From: Pseudochelatococcus sp047501465
GTDB taxonomy: Bacteria > Pseudomonadota > Alphaproteobacteria > Rhizobiales > Beijerinckiaceae
DNA length: 64,000 nucleotides
NCBI RefSeq assembly: GCF_047501465.1
Contig: NZ_JAZDRL010000001.1
Span: 62,001 to 126,000, forward strand
Direction of reading: 5' to 3'
The position numbers were made by a program, and so were the translations under genes. The notes beneath the pieces are model-generated. The model did no database searches. It saw only the letters and a program-made list of their open reading frames with translations, and had not been told where the DNA came from. Shown piece by piece: positions 26,328 to 35,214 of the stretch. Each line of letters opens with the position of its first letter. Position 1 is the stretch's first letter.

Positions 26328-27323
26328 ATGTCGTTGGCAGGGAAGGATGTAAACTTCCAATGTTATGAAAATAATGTTGATTTAAATCCAGAAACACAGA
26401 AATTTTTGCTGGCCGATAATAAATCGGATGAGGGTTCTGTTTTCTCTATTCGCGCCAATTCACCTATTCTGGTTGCAGCTGCGCACGTGATTGATACCGC
26501 ATTAGAAGCATCCCCTGATGTTCAAGGGCGTACTGTAGCCGTTGTCGATAAAAAGCAGGCTTTGGCTGCATTATATGTGCAGGTAATTAAGAGTAATCTG
26601 AAGGCAGGCAGTCTCGTAAATCTGTCGCCAAGAAGCCCTTATGAGATGAGAAGGTTAGCGGCGCAATTTAATAAGCACGCTAATGAATTCAGTCGGGATC
26701 CTCATGTTTTATCTGCGCTGTTGTTGCGGCTTGCAAATATACAAGAGCGCGTGCTGATTGGCAGCGATGTATCCGAGTTGAGTTCTCGATTTGGCTTTGT
26801 AAGCGCCATGCTTGATTTGATGATCTTCAAAGACATGTTTGCTTGTGACATGTGGGATGCATTGAAGGCGCAGACGCCAGAGCTAAGTCAGGATGCTTTT
26901 GATGATTTAATCATTTGCCTGATGGAGATTGAGCGGTTTGAAAAGACGGTCAAGAACGGAAAAAATGAATTGCACCTCAAGCTTATCGAAGAAGAATTGC
27001 ATAAGCTTGAAAGCGGCGCTGCCTCGCATGTCAATAATTTTTCTGCAGAAAAGAGTGCTGAATCTGTTATATTAAATGATATGGCAAGTAAGTTGGAATT
27101 TTTGGAAATAATAATAAAGGTTCCCCATGATATAAATGAGATAAATGGTAAAAATAGCTTGTTTTTGCTTCTTGGTGTTGTGAATTTTATTATAAGTTGT
27201 AAAGAGAAAGATGTTCAGGCGAGCGATATGTTTATTAATATCGATACTTTGGTCGCCTATAAGCATAGTTTGATTATAAATATGATTAGGGCTGCTGGTA
27301 TCGGAATAGAGACTATGAGCTAA
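26328..27323 (+). CDS. Unrecognised 331-residue protein in AT-rich DNA
   Basis: I do not recognise this protein. It has no signal peptide or convincing membrane segment. The middle (about 110-250) is helical and charged, with runs such as IERFEKTVKNGKNELHLKLI and EEELHKLESGAASHVNNFS that could form coiled coils; the end has a hydrophobic helix FLLLGVVNFIISC. A strong GAGGGAGG site lies eight bases before the ATG and a hairpin terminator follows, so it is probably a real single-gene unit. Codon use and base composition are more AT-rich than the neighbours. It stands between an IS5 element and ubiA, which fits acquisition by transfer. Confidence 0.8.
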   Translation: MSLAGKDVNFQCYENNVDLNPETQKFLLADNKSDEGSVFSIRANSPILVAAAHVIDTALEASPDVQGRTVAVVDKKQALAALYVQVIKSNLKAGSLVNLSPRSPYEMRRLAAQFNKHANEFSRDPHVLSALLLRLANIQERVLIGSDVSELSSRFGFVSAMLDLMIFKDMFACDMWDALKAQTPELSQDAFDDLIICLMEIERFEKTVKNGKNELHLKLIEEELHKLESGAASHVNNFSAEKSAESVILNDMASKLEFLEIIIKVPHDINEINGKNSLFLLLGVVNFIISCKEKDVQASDMFINIDTLVAYKHSLIINMIRAAGIGIETMS

Positions 27324-27325
27324 AG

Positions 27326-27362
27326 TGCTGCATCAGATCATTGAGCGGATGCAGCATTTTAG
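27326..27362 (+). terminator. Terminator after the unknown 331-residue gene
   Basis: A 9-bp perfect stem, TGCTGCATC and GATGCAGCA, separated by a 13-base loop and followed by TTTTAGG. It starts two bases after the stop codon. Confidence 0.7.
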
Positions 27363-27441
27363 GTGAGTTTGAGGTGCTAGCTTAATAGATAGAGTATCAT
27401 GGGCGTGTGATATGTCGCGTCATTACCCGGCACGGCTATCT

Positions 27442-28383
27442 TCAGCCCGCACGTAGCATGGCATCAAGGGCGATGCCTGCGAATAGCAATAAGCCGGCTT
27501 CGCGGTTTGATTTGAATAATGCCAGTGCCAGCTTGGCATCAGAAGGTGCTATGCTTTTGACTTGCCAGGCAAGATGCGCTGTAAATAATACAAGCCCGAC
27601 ATAAGCTGCAATGCCCGCTTGTGCTACGACTAACGCGCCAAGTGCGAATGTTATCGCTAGTGCATAGCATGCACCAACACCCTCGCGCACGTGTGCGCCA
27701 AACAAACGTGCTGAAGATTTAATTCCGACAACTGAATCATCTTCGATGTCTTGCAGCGCATAAATCGTATCGTAGCCGACGGTCCAGGCTATGGCGGCTG
27801 CGTAGATGAAGTAAGCTGGTGCATCAAGTCGCCCAAAAACCGCAGACCATCCCATCAGCCCACCCCAAGCAAACGCAAGGCCAAGCACCAGTTGCGGCAT
27901 GGAGGTAATACGCTTCATAAATGGATAAGCGGCAACGATGATGAGCGAGCTGAAGCCCAGAATGATCGTGGTTTGATTGAACTGCATCAGCACGCTAAGG
28001 CCGAGTATGCATAGCGCCATAAAGAAAATAATGGCTTGCTTGACAGTAATCTGGCCTGCGGGAAGTGGACGATGGCGCGAGCGGGCTACCTGAGCATCGA
28101 GCTTGCGGTCGATGATGTCATTATAAGTTGTTCCGGCCCCCCGCATTGCTACGGCGCCAATAAGGAAGAGCATCAGTTGCGTAAAATCCGGGTAAACACC
28201 TGCTGCACCTGCAGCGAGCGCAGAGGCCCACCAGCACGGCAATAATAACAGCCAACTGCCTATCGGGCGCTCCACGCGCGCAAGCCGCAAGTATGGTCGC
28301 CATGGTTTGGGGGCATGTACGTCCACCCAATTACCTGGTGTGGCATCCGGCAAGGAATGATCGAGACCCTCAGGGCTGTTCAT
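27442..28383 (-). CDS. ubiA: 4-hydroxybenzoate polyprenyltransferase
   Basis: UbiA attaches the polyprenyl tail to 4-hydroxybenzoate in ubiquinone synthesis, in the inner membrane. The 313-residue protein has about eight transmembrane helices and both Asp-rich motifs: NDIIDRKLD at about 87-95 (NDxxDxxxD) and DIEDDSVVG near 214 (DxxxD type), which bind Mg2+ and the prenyl diphosphate. The start gives a cytoplasmic N-terminus followed by RPYLRLARVERPIGSWLLLLP, standard for the family. The next gene upstream on the plus strand side is rsmE, a neighbour seen in related genomes. Confidence 0.95.
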   Translation of the reverse strand: MNSPEGLDHSLPDATPGNWVDVHAPKPWRPYLRLARVERPIGSWLLLLPCWWASALAAGAAGVYPDFTQLMLFLIGAVAMRGAGTTYNDIIDRKLDAQVARSRHRPLPAGQITVKQAIIFFMALCILGLSVLMQFNQTTIILGFSSLIIVAAYPFMKRITSMPQLVLGLAFAWGGLMGWSAVFGRLDAPAYFIYAAAIAWTVGYDTIYALQDIEDDSVVGIKSSARLFGAHVREGVGACYALAITFALGALVVAQAGIAAYVGLVLFTAHLAWQVKSIAPSDAKLALALFKSNREAGLLLFAGIALDAMLRAG

Positions 28384-28571
28384 GTTAAAGGCTCACACAA
28401 GGCAATTTGCGTTCAATCAGATCTTCAACTTCCAGATCTTCAATTTCTACGCGAGCGGCAAATTTATATGAATGAGAAGGCATTGCATCTGACGTGTATA
28501 TCAAGATGCAAACCTCTTTATTGGCTGCGTTGCCAGTAGCAAAGTAATTGCTTCTGTTGCTATGCGGGTAT

Positions 28572-29063
28572 TTAAAGCGCGCCTTGTGGAATTTTCATTT
28601 GTCCGGTCACCGGATCACCAGCGCTGCCGCCGAGCATTTGTGCTTCGTTTGCCTGCTTTTGAGCTTCGCGGGCTCGCTTTTCCATAGCAGCCTGCTGCGT
28701 TGCGGCTTTACATGCCTGTCCGCGGATTTCAACAGCTTTGGCATTATCAGCTTTGAAGCCAGCCACGAACTGATCTGGAATCTGGCACCAGTCTTTGTTC
28801 GTCTCAAGCCATTTTATCGTTGTGGTGCCGTTTGTGACCAGCGTTCCAAACAAGGAGCATGCACTTTTGGGATCAGGGCGCTTGCCGAGCTTGTTGATGC
28901 GTGAGACCAGCGACTTACGCTCTTCCAGATAGGAGCTGATCTTGTCGCAAACACCGCTCTGTGCTTGGGCGGCGGTGACGAAGCCGCCAAATAGAGAAGC
29001 TGAAGAGAGCACCACGGCCACAACTGCACCGATCCGTGCGCAGCGGATTGCGGATTGCTTCAT
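28572..29063 (-). CDS. Exported hypothetical protein with four cysteines
   Basis: A 163-residue periplasmic protein of unknown function. A signal peptide covers about 1-35 (VAVVLSSASLFGGFVTAAQA). The mature part has Cys at about 39, 69, 93 and 118, probably two disulphides, then a Lys/Ala/Gln-rich helical tail with AKMQQAAMEKRAREAQKQAN-like composition. Similar small secreted proteins are frequent in rhizobia and Brucella, but I cannot name the family with confidence. It is on the minus strand, divergent from rsmE. Confidence 0.75.
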   Translation of the reverse strand: MKQSAIRCARIGAVVAVVLSSASLFGGFVTAAQAQSGVCDKISSYLEERKSLVSRINKLGKRPDPKSACSLFGTLVTNGTTTIKWLETNKDWCQIPDQFVAGFKADNAKAVEIRGQACKAATQQAAMEKRAREAQKQANEAQMLGGSAGDPVTGQMKIPQGAL

Positions 29064-29321
29064 TATCTAACCTCTCACATCATCGCAGAAATGAACTAAT
29101 AGACCAAATCAACAGGTATTGCTATCCCGCATGGCCCTTTTGAACACCGGTTTCCCTTATAGAGGGAATTGCCTATAACATAGGTTACGCGTGGCATATG
29201 ACAATACACTCTTGCGCGAGCGCCTATGGTTTCTTACACCCAATGGACGCGAGGGGCTATGGTCTGCATATCCCATTGTCTGTTTTTCTATGGCCGTGCT
29301 GCTGTCTGGTTGAGGAATATT

Positions 29322-30080
29322 GTGAGCGAATATGATTTTTCAGCGCCACGGTTGTTTGTGGCTGTTCCAGTCCGCGCTAATGAAGCGATTGCGCTTGATA
29401 AGGCTCAAGGTAACTATCTTGGCAATGTATTGCGACTTGGCGATGGCGACGCTGTGCTTATCTTCAATGGTAATGATGGCGAATGGCTGGCACGTGTGGG
29501 ACGGCATGGTCGCAAAGTTGGCCATCTGATTCCGGAACGGCAGGTGCGCTCGCAGCCCGAAACCCCCGATGTTATTTATTTTTTCGCGCCGCTCAAACAT
29601 GCGCGGATCGATTACATGGTGCAGAAAGCTGTTGAAATGGGGGTGGGTACGCTCGCGCCGGTTTTAACGCGTCGCACGCAGGTATCGCGCGTTAATCTGG
29701 AGCGCATGGAGGCCAATGCCATCGAGGCAGCCGAACAGTGTGGGATTCTGGCGGTGCCATCGGTGCGAGAGCCCGTCCGTTTGGCTGATGCTGTTGCTCA
29801 GCTAGAGCCAGGACGTTTGCTGGTGTTCTGTGATGAGGGCGCGCCGATGGCAGATTGTATCGCAGCGCTTGCTAGCATACCAAAAGATAGAATGGCGCAG
29901 GGCATTGCTGTCTTGATTGGCCCCGAAGGTGGGTTTGACGAAACAGAACGTACGCTTCTTTTGGCGCACCCCAATACGTTACAGCTCTCACTAGGGCCAC
30001 GTATTTTACGGGCTGATACCGCTGCTGTCGCCGCCCTTGCGGTGGTGCAGGCAGTATTAGGGGATTGGCGGGCCGCCTAA
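29322..30080 (+). CDS. rsmE: 16S rRNA (uracil(1498)-N(3))-methyltransferase
   Basis: RsmE methylates U1498 of 16S rRNA using S-adenosylmethionine. The 252-residue protein has an N-terminal PUA-like part (RLFVAVPVRANEAIALDKAQ) and a SPOUT domain with the trefoil-knot motifs VLIGPEGGFDETE and LSLGPRILRADTAAVAALAV. The frame is open back to 29226, but the family start MSEYDFSAPRLFV corresponds to the GTG at 29322, which has GAGGA five bases upstream, so the GTG is chosen. Confidence 0.94.
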   Translation: MSEYDFSAPRLFVAVPVRANEAIALDKAQGNYLGNVLRLGDGDAVLIFNGNDGEWLARVGRHGRKVGHLIPERQVRSQPETPDVIYFFAPLKHARIDYMVQKAVEMGVGTLAPVLTRRTQVSRVNLERMEANAIEAAEQCGILAVPSVREPVRLADAVAQLEPGRLLVFCDEGAPMADCIAALASIPKDRMAQGIAVLIGPEGGFDETERTLLLAHPNTLQLSLGPRILRADTAAVAALAVVQAVLGDWRAA

Positions 30081-30081
30081 C

Positions 30082-30498
30082 TCAGGCGAAGCGCCCAGCG
30101 CGCTCGATCACTTCAATTTTGTATCCATCCGGATCTTGAATGAAGAAGAAGCGCGCCAACAGCTTGCCATTGTGCATGAGTGAGCGGATGGGGCCAGGCG
30201 CGAGGTCCGCTGCTTCCTGCCGCGCGCGCTCATTTTCCAGATGAGCAACCGTAACTGCCAGGTGGCCATAGCCATCGCCGAGTGCATAAGGCTCAGTGCG
30301 ATCGTGATTGACTGTGAGCTCCAGCTCGAATGCCGTAGCTTCATTACGCAGATAAATCAGAGTGAAATCATCAAAGGCAAGACGCTCGACTGGTAAAAGG
30401 CCAAAAGCCTTTTCATAGAACGTAAGTGAGCGTTCCTCATCAAGCACGCGAATCATTGCATGTGCCAGCTTGGCCGAAGACGTTTTTGAGATTGTCAT
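30082..30498 (-). CDS. gloA: Lactoylglutathione lyase (glyoxalase I)
   Basis: A 138-residue metalloenzyme of the VOC superfamily that isomerises the methylglyoxal-glutathione adduct to S-lactoylglutathione. Metal ligands are visible in order: His in LAHAMIRV, Glu in AFELELT, His in YGHLAV and Glu in YKIEVI. The FFIQDPDGYKIEVIER end is diagnostic. It is convergent with rsmE, one base apart from its stop. No glyoxalase II gene is in the window. Confidence 0.93.
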   Translation of the reverse strand: MTISKTSSAKLAHAMIRVLDEERSLTFYEKAFGLLPVERLAFDDFTLIYLRNEATAFELELTVNHDRTEPYALGDGYGHLAVTVAHLENERARQEAADLAPGPIRSLMHNGKLLARFFFIQDPDGYKIEVIERAGRFA

Positions 30499-30592
30499 AA
30501 GCGCTCTCCACGCATGCTATCCCTGACATTGGCCTGGCCTTGATGGCATTTGTTGGCACGGAGGGCGTTAGAGCAAGATGTATCATATAATT

Positions 30593-30639
30593 TTTTAGAG
30601 CGAACTGCATCATTTGAGATAATGCAATCCGCTCTAAAA
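30593..30639. repeat. Palindromic intergenic element (TTTTAGAGCG/CGCTCTAAAA)
   Basis: Ten-base arms TTTTAGAGCG and CGCTCTAAAA enclose an inner ATGC/GCAT pair, forming a cruciform of about 47 bases. It lies downstream of dksA and upstream of gloA (both minus strand). AGAGCG-type palindromes also occur at 52958-52999 and 61522-61538. Confidence 0.6.
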
Positions 30640-30674
30640 TTATTGGATTTTGATCGCACTTCGATCAGAAACCG

Positions 30675-31094
30675 CTATTCGTCGCGATGGACGCGTTCAT
30701 GCCGTTCGTGACGCTCCTGCGCTTCAATCGACAGTGTCGCGATGGGGCGGGCTTCGAGGCGTTTGAGCGTGATAGGCTCGCCCGTTTCCTCGCAATAGCC
30801 ATATGTACCATCCTCAACCCGATCCAAAGCCGCGTCGATCTTTGAGATCAGCTTGCGTTGGCGGTCGCGAGCACGCAACTCGATAGAGCGATCTGTTTCC
30901 GAAGAAGCACGATCAGCAATGTCGGGATGGTTTTCATTCTCGTTTTGCAATGCAGCAAGTGTATCCCGGCTCTCGCGCAGGATATCTTCTTTCCACGTAA
31001 TCAGCTTGCGTCGAAAATACTCGCGCTGCCGTTCATTCATAAAAGGCTCGTCTTCAGTGGGACGATAACCTTCATCAATCAGTGTATCAGACAT
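30675..31094 (-). CDS. dksA: RNA polymerase-binding transcription factor DksA
   Basis: DksA binds the RNA polymerase secondary channel and with ppGpp adjusts transcription at rRNA and other promoters. The 139-residue product has the coiled coil (about 30-95) with tip acidic residues in HPDIADRAS (D58, D61), and the zinc-finger region DGTYGYCEETGEPITLKRL, then EARPIATLSIEAQERHER. Only one of the four classic Cys is present (C101), so zinc binding is unlikely; single-Cys forms are known in alphaproteobacteria. The Arg/Glu/His-rich tail is unusual but typical in rhizobia. Confidence 0.95.
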   Translation of the reverse strand: MSDTLIDEGYRPTEDEPFMNERQREYFRRKLITWKEDILRESRDTLAALQNENENHPDIADRASSETDRSIELRARDRQRKLISKIDAALDRVEDGTYGYCEETGEPITLKRLEARPIATLSIEAQERHERHERVHRDE

Positions 31095-31342
31095 GCGTAG
31101 CTAATGCTCTTCACATTCGATAGCACCAGGACCATTCCATGGCTGCGTCTATATAGCGATGTTATAGCCATCCGACAACGTTGTTTATTGTTGCTTTTTT
31201 TGCGTTTTTTATGAACGGTTTGACGAGTTGATCGGCATATTTGGCATGAACTTCATTTTGTTGCATTGCCGTTACCCACGCAAAGTGGCTGTGCGTATGC
31301 GAAATAAGTCAAATTGGCCTCTTATGCCTGCGAGGGGGTAAT

Positions 31343-31711
31343 TCAACCGCAAGCAGGTGGATCCCGTGACAGATTTTTGTTGGTAATTTCTGCAATATAG
31401 GATTCCCAACGTGTTTTTTGATCCTGCCCCAGCTCGTGGAGGTAATTCCAGGTGTAGATGCCGCTGGCATGCAGGTCGTCGAAAATGAGTTTTACGGCAT
31501 AGCGACCAACAGGTTCTATGGCAAGAATCGCGACGTTGCGCTTGCCGGAAACTGTTATGGCCTGTCCCGGTCCGTGGCCCCGTACTTCCGCCGAGGGGCT
31601 GGATACCCGCAAATATTCAGCCGGTAGCTGAAACACAATGTCCGGGAAGGTGACTGTCAGCATCGTCTTGTCGCGAGATAGGCGTAGCTCTTCCGGCCAG
31701 TGATTTGCCAT
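31343..31711 (-). CDS. DUF971 (GBBH-like N-terminal domain) protein
   Basis: A 122-residue single-domain protein. The domain is the one found at the N-terminus of gamma-butyrobetaine hydroxylase (WPEELRLSRDKTMLTVTFPD, then RYAVKLIFDDLHASGIYTWN and YLHELG). DUF971 genes lie next to mrp/apbC in many bacteria, as here, and are thought to take part in iron-sulphur assembly; the exact role is unproven. It ends the mrp unit, 49 bases after mrp. Confidence 0.88.
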   Translation of the reverse strand: MANHWPEELRLSRDKTMLTVTFPDIVFQLPAEYLRVSSPSAEVRGHGPGQAITVSGKRNVAILAIEPVGRYAVKLIFDDLHASGIYTWNYLHELGQDQKTRWESYIAEITNKNLSRDPPACG

Positions 31712-31760
31712 TTTCGTTATCCTGTTGTCATCCCATGAGCGCTTCTGTAGCAGGCTTGGG

Positions 31761-32891
31761 TTATCTTTCGATCACAATGCGGGGCGGTTGGCGCTGAGGG
31801 GCTGCCAAGCTTTCAGCGACTTGTTTTGCAATCGCCAGATAGGCTTGCGCATGGGGGCCTTCAGGCGCAGTCGCTACGATTGGCTTGCCTGCATCAGATG
31901 TCTCGCGGATTGTCATATCGAGTGCGATTTCACCCAGGAATGGCACGCCGCGGCGGTGGGCCTCCGTGCAAGCCCCGCCGTGACCGAAGATGTCCGAGCG
32001 CGTGCTGCAATGCGGGCAGATGAAATACGACATGTTTTCAATCACACCCAGCACCGGTACTGCCACCTGCTCGAACATAGTCACGCCGCGGCGTGCATCG
32101 ATCAGTGCGAGGTCCTGAGGCGTCGAGACGATGACGGCACCCGATAGTGGCACGGACTGCGCCATGGTGAGCTGGGCGTCACCTGTGCCGGGCGGCATAT
32201 CGACGACGAGAATGTCGAGTTCCCCCCACGCAACCTCACGCAGTATCTGCTGCAGGGCTGACATCACCATTGGCCCGCGCCAGATCATCGCGGCTTCCTG
32301 ATCAACCAGAAATCCGATTGACATCAGCTTGAGACCATAAGCCGTAAGCGGCTTGAGTGTGCGCCCTTCGGATTCCGGCTTTTTATCCGAGAGACCGAAT
32401 AATTTCGGCAAGGAGGGGCCATAGATATCCGCATCCATCAGCCCGACCTTATGGCCGAGCTGTGAAAGCGCCAGTGCGAGATTTGCAGCGGTCGTTGATT
32501 TGCCAACGCCGCCCTTACCGCTCGCGACGGCGATGATGTGCTTCACACCTGGCACGCCCGCCTTTGTTGTTGCGGCGCGGGCGCGTGGCCCGGGTTGGCG
32601 ATTATCGGTTGATGCAGTTGCCCCTGCCGGCTTTTCGTCAGTCAGCGAAACGATAACGCCTTCAACGCCGGGGATGCCACGCACAATGTTTTCTGCCGCA
32701 AGCCGCAGAGGCTCTAGCTGCGCGGCGCGCGCTGCCTCAACGTGGATGGCAAAATAAACCTTACCTTTATGGACAACAATCTCCGAAAGGCTACCGGAAC
32801 GAGGCAGTGGCGTGCGTCCATCGGGGCCTGGAATCGATGCAAGGGCTGCGCGAATAATATCGGTTGTCAGTTCTTGCGTGCCCATGGTCAT
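31761..32891 (-). CDS. mrp: Iron-sulphur cluster carrier ATPase Mrp/ApbC
   Basis: A cytosolic P-loop ATPase that binds and hands over a [4Fe-4S] cluster. The 376-residue protein has an N-terminal MIP18/DUF59 domain (about 1-75), then ASGKGGVGKSTTAANLALAL (deviant Walker A), DADIYGPSLPKLFG, DMPPGTGDAQLT and the cluster-binding Cys pair in YFICPHCSTRSDIFG. The frame is open to 33131, but that segment overlaps the start of the divergent gene and has no homology to the family; start MTMGTQE at 32891 is used. DUF971 follows directly. Confidence 0.94.
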   Translation of the reverse strand: MTMGTQELTTDIIRAALASIPGPDGRTPLPRSGSLSEIVVHKGKVYFAIHVEAARAAQLEPLRLAAENIVRGIPGVEGVIVSLTDEKPAGATASTDNRQPGPRARAATTKAGVPGVKHIIAVASGKGGVGKSTTAANLALALSQLGHKVGLMDADIYGPSLPKLFGLSDKKPESEGRTLKPLTAYGLKLMSIGFLVDQEAAMIWRGPMVMSALQQILREVAWGELDILVVDMPPGTGDAQLTMAQSVPLSGAVIVSTPQDLALIDARRGVTMFEQVAVPVLGVIENMSYFICPHCSTRSDIFGHGGACTEAHRRGVPFLGEIALDMTIRETSDAGKPIVATAPEGPHAQAYLAIAKQVAESLAAPQRQPPRIVIER

Positions 32892-33115
32892 TGTATCCAG
32901 TTGGTTATTGACTTGCAGTCGTAGCTGTTCTGATCCTCTCTGGCGGGCCTTCAGGCAAACCAGCGATGACACGAGCGTGATAATCCGGCTATGGTTCAGG
33001 CGCAAGATTGCGGCTACTCCAGTGTCCTTGGAAGCACGGACGTATGCCGGATACAAGTGATTGATGATAATACGTCTATCATAACCATACCTCCAGAATG
33101 ATGGGAACAGGAACA

Positions 33116-34024
33116 ATGTCGCAGGAAACACTCACTCATGGCGTGGCAGCGGCTTATCCGGCAAAGGTTGCCTTTCTGGGCCTTGGTGTGATGGGGGCGC
33201 CGATGGCGCGCCATCTTCAGGCAGCGGGACATGATGTCGTTGTTTATAACCGCACGCTTGCCAAGGCCGAGGCATGGGTAGCAGTCAATGGTGGTCGTGC
33301 GGCGCACACGCCTTTCGAAGCAGCACAAGGGCGCGATATCGTCTTTTCCTGTGTTGGCAATGATGATGATTTGCGCGCGATTACGATCGGCGAGCAGGGT
33401 GCATTTGCGGGGATAGCGGCGGGAGCACTGTTTGTGGATCATACAACGGCTTCTGCTGAGGTTGTGCGTGAACTTGCAATTATTGCTGCCCAACGTGGAT
33501 TCGGCTTTATCGATGCGCCGGTTTCAGGCGGTCAGGCTGGTGCTGAGAATGGCGTGCTCACTGTCATGTGCGGTGGAGAGGCTGCCGATTTTGCGCGCGC
33601 TGAGCCGGTAATTGCAGCATTCGCCCGGGCCGTGCGGCTGCTTGGTCCCGTGGGCAGCGGGCAATTGGCCAAAATGATGAACCAGATTTGTATCGCCGGG
33701 GTGGTGCAGGGGTTGGCGGAAGCAGTGCATTTCGGCAAGCGCGCCGGACTTGATATCGATGCAGTCATCGACACAATCTCCAAGGGTGCTGCGCAGTCCT
33801 GGCAGATGGAAAACCGCGCCTCTACAATGGCACAGGGGGCGTTCGATTTTGGCTTTGCAGTAGACTGGATGCGCAAGGATCTGGGCATATGTCTTGCAGA
33901 AGCCCGCCGCAACGGATCACATCTGCCACTGACAGCGCTGGTAGATCAATTTTATTCAGAGGTACAGGGTATGGGCGGTAATCGTTGGGATACGTCAAGC
34001 CTCATCGCCCGTTTAGAGCGCTAA
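33116..34024 (+). CDS. NAD(P)-dependent 3-hydroxyacid dehydrogenase (3-hydroxyisobutyrate dehydrogenase family)
   Basis: A 302-residue beta-hydroxyacid dehydrogenase. The Rossmann motif is FLGLGVMGAPMARHL, substrate-binding GxDAPVSGGQAGAENG follows, and the catalytic Lys is in VGSGQLAKMMNQICIAG. NRT in VVYNRTLAKAE suggests NADP preference. Members act on 3-hydroxyisobutyrate, tartronate semialdehyde, succinic semialdehyde or similar, so the exact substrate is open. ATG 33116 has ACAGGA six bases upstream; an earlier ATG at 33098 lacks such a site. Divergent from mrp. Confidence 0.9.
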   Translation: MSQETLTHGVAAAYPAKVAFLGLGVMGAPMARHLQAAGHDVVVYNRTLAKAEAWVAVNGGRAAHTPFEAAQGRDIVFSCVGNDDDLRAITIGEQGAFAGIAAGALFVDHTTASAEVVRELAIIAAQRGFGFIDAPVSGGQAGAENGVLTVMCGGEAADFARAEPVIAAFARAVRLLGPVGSGQLAKMMNQICIAGVVQGLAEAVHFGKRAGLDIDAVIDTISKGAAQSWQMENRASTMAQGAFDFGFAVDWMRKDLGICLAEARRNGSHLPLTALVDQFYSEVQGMGGNRWDTSSLIARLER

Positions 34025-34051
34025 TGTTGGTGATATGAGAGGCTGAGACCT

Positions 34052-34873
34052 ATGAGCCCAAATGATCAGCGCCACGCTGTGGTACGTGTGCGCCATACCT
34101 TGCGCATTCGCCTTGTCACAGTAAGGGCCGTGCAATTGCTAACCCCCAATATGGTGCGCGTTACGCTTGTTGGTGAAGAGCTTGCGGGTTTCCACAGCGG
34201 TGCGCACGACGATCACGTCAAGGTGTTCTTCCCCCGTGTAGGGGAGGCTTTGCCGATTCTACCAACGCTCAGCGCTGAGGGGCGGGTGCTCGTGGATGAA
34301 AACGCTCGCCCGATTGCACGCGATTATACGCCGCGTCGTTACGATGCTGCAGCAGGTGAGCTGGACATCGATTTCGCGCTTCATGAAACAGGGCCTGCCA
34401 GTGATTGGGCGCGTAAGGCAAAGCCTGGCGATGCAATCGGTATCGCGGGGCCGCGCGGCTCGTTTATGGTGCCTGATGATTTCGATTGGTATCTGTTCAT
34501 AGGCGATGAAACAGCCCTACCTGCCATCGCTAGGCGATTGGAAGAACTGCGGCCTGATGCGCGGGTGCATGTCATTGCGGAAATCGCTGATGCGGCAGAA
34601 GAGCAATATCTTCCCCGGCGTTCTGGAACAGCGCTGCAGTGGTTGCACCGAGGTGCGCTGACAGCTGGTGACAATCCGCTGCTTATGGATGCAGTTATTG
34701 CGTTGCAGTTACCCGAAGGCGATGGTTACGTTTGGATTGCTGGCGAATCTCTGACAGCCAAGCGGTTACGCGAGCAGTTCATTGGCTTCCATAAACATCC
34801 AAAAGCGTGGTTGAAAGCCTCGGGCTATTGGAAGCGCGGTGTTGCCAATGCCCATGAAGAGCATGACGACTAA
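34052..34873 (+). CDS. Siderophore-interacting protein (ferric-siderophore reductase, ViuB/SIP type)
   Basis: A 273-residue flavoprotein that reduces ferric siderophores in the cytosol. The FAD-binding motif is ARDYTPRRYD (RxYTxR), then IDFALHETGPASDWARKAKP and GIAGPRGSF for the phosphate and isoalloxazine contacts, followed by the SIP C-terminal domain (VWIAGESLTAKRLREQFIGF and WLKASGYWKRGVAN). No siderophore transporter is adjacent. It is probably co-transcribed with the upstream dehydrogenase, 27 bases away, without clear functional link. Confidence 0.92.
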   Translation: MSPNDQRHAVVRVRHTLRIRLVTVRAVQLLTPNMVRVTLVGEELAGFHSGAHDDHVKVFFPRVGEALPILPTLSAEGRVLVDENARPIARDYTPRRYDAAAGELDIDFALHETGPASDWARKAKPGDAIGIAGPRGSFMVPDDFDWYLFIGDETALPAIARRLEELRPDARVHVIAEIADAAEEQYLPRRSGTALQWLHRGALTAGDNPLLMDAVIALQLPEGDGYVWIAGESLTAKRLREQFIGFHKHPKAWLKASGYWKRGVANAHEEHDD

Positions 34874-35214
34874 CGGCATTACCAGAATGGCTGCCATCAT
34901 CAGTATCGCATGTACGACCGTTGGAGATAGTCGGGCGCGTGTTGTGGATACGGCTGGCGCCCAAGCCCATCCCCGATCCTGGAGCAGATGTTTTTATAAT
35001 GTAGGGCTGCAGAATGCGCCGACCCCGTTTCCTTCTAAAAGGTTGAGGAATAAGCGACTTTAAAAATAACAAAAATTTATGTAATTAATTTTAATTAACG
35101 AAATTTCATTGACTTTTTATTTTATTATTCTACTTTGCTTATAGAGTAATAATTTCTGTAGCAGCAATCGCCTGCTGACCTCCACATGCGTGGGGCCAAA
35201 TTGAGGATGGCACT
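34874..35214. other. 341-base gap with probable promoter of the amino-acid transporter
   Basis: AT-rich. TTGACT at 35109-35114 followed 16 bases later by TACTTT (35131-35136) is a possible sigma-70 promoter for the binding-protein gene. A short pairing CCACATGCGTGG lies close to the ribosome-binding site. No gene is supported. Confidence 0.4.

Noticed and set aside
32892..33131. N-terminal extension of mrp up to 33131
   Set aside because: It overlaps the divergent dehydrogenase start and has no similarity to the DUF59-Mrp N-terminus; the start at 32891 is enough.
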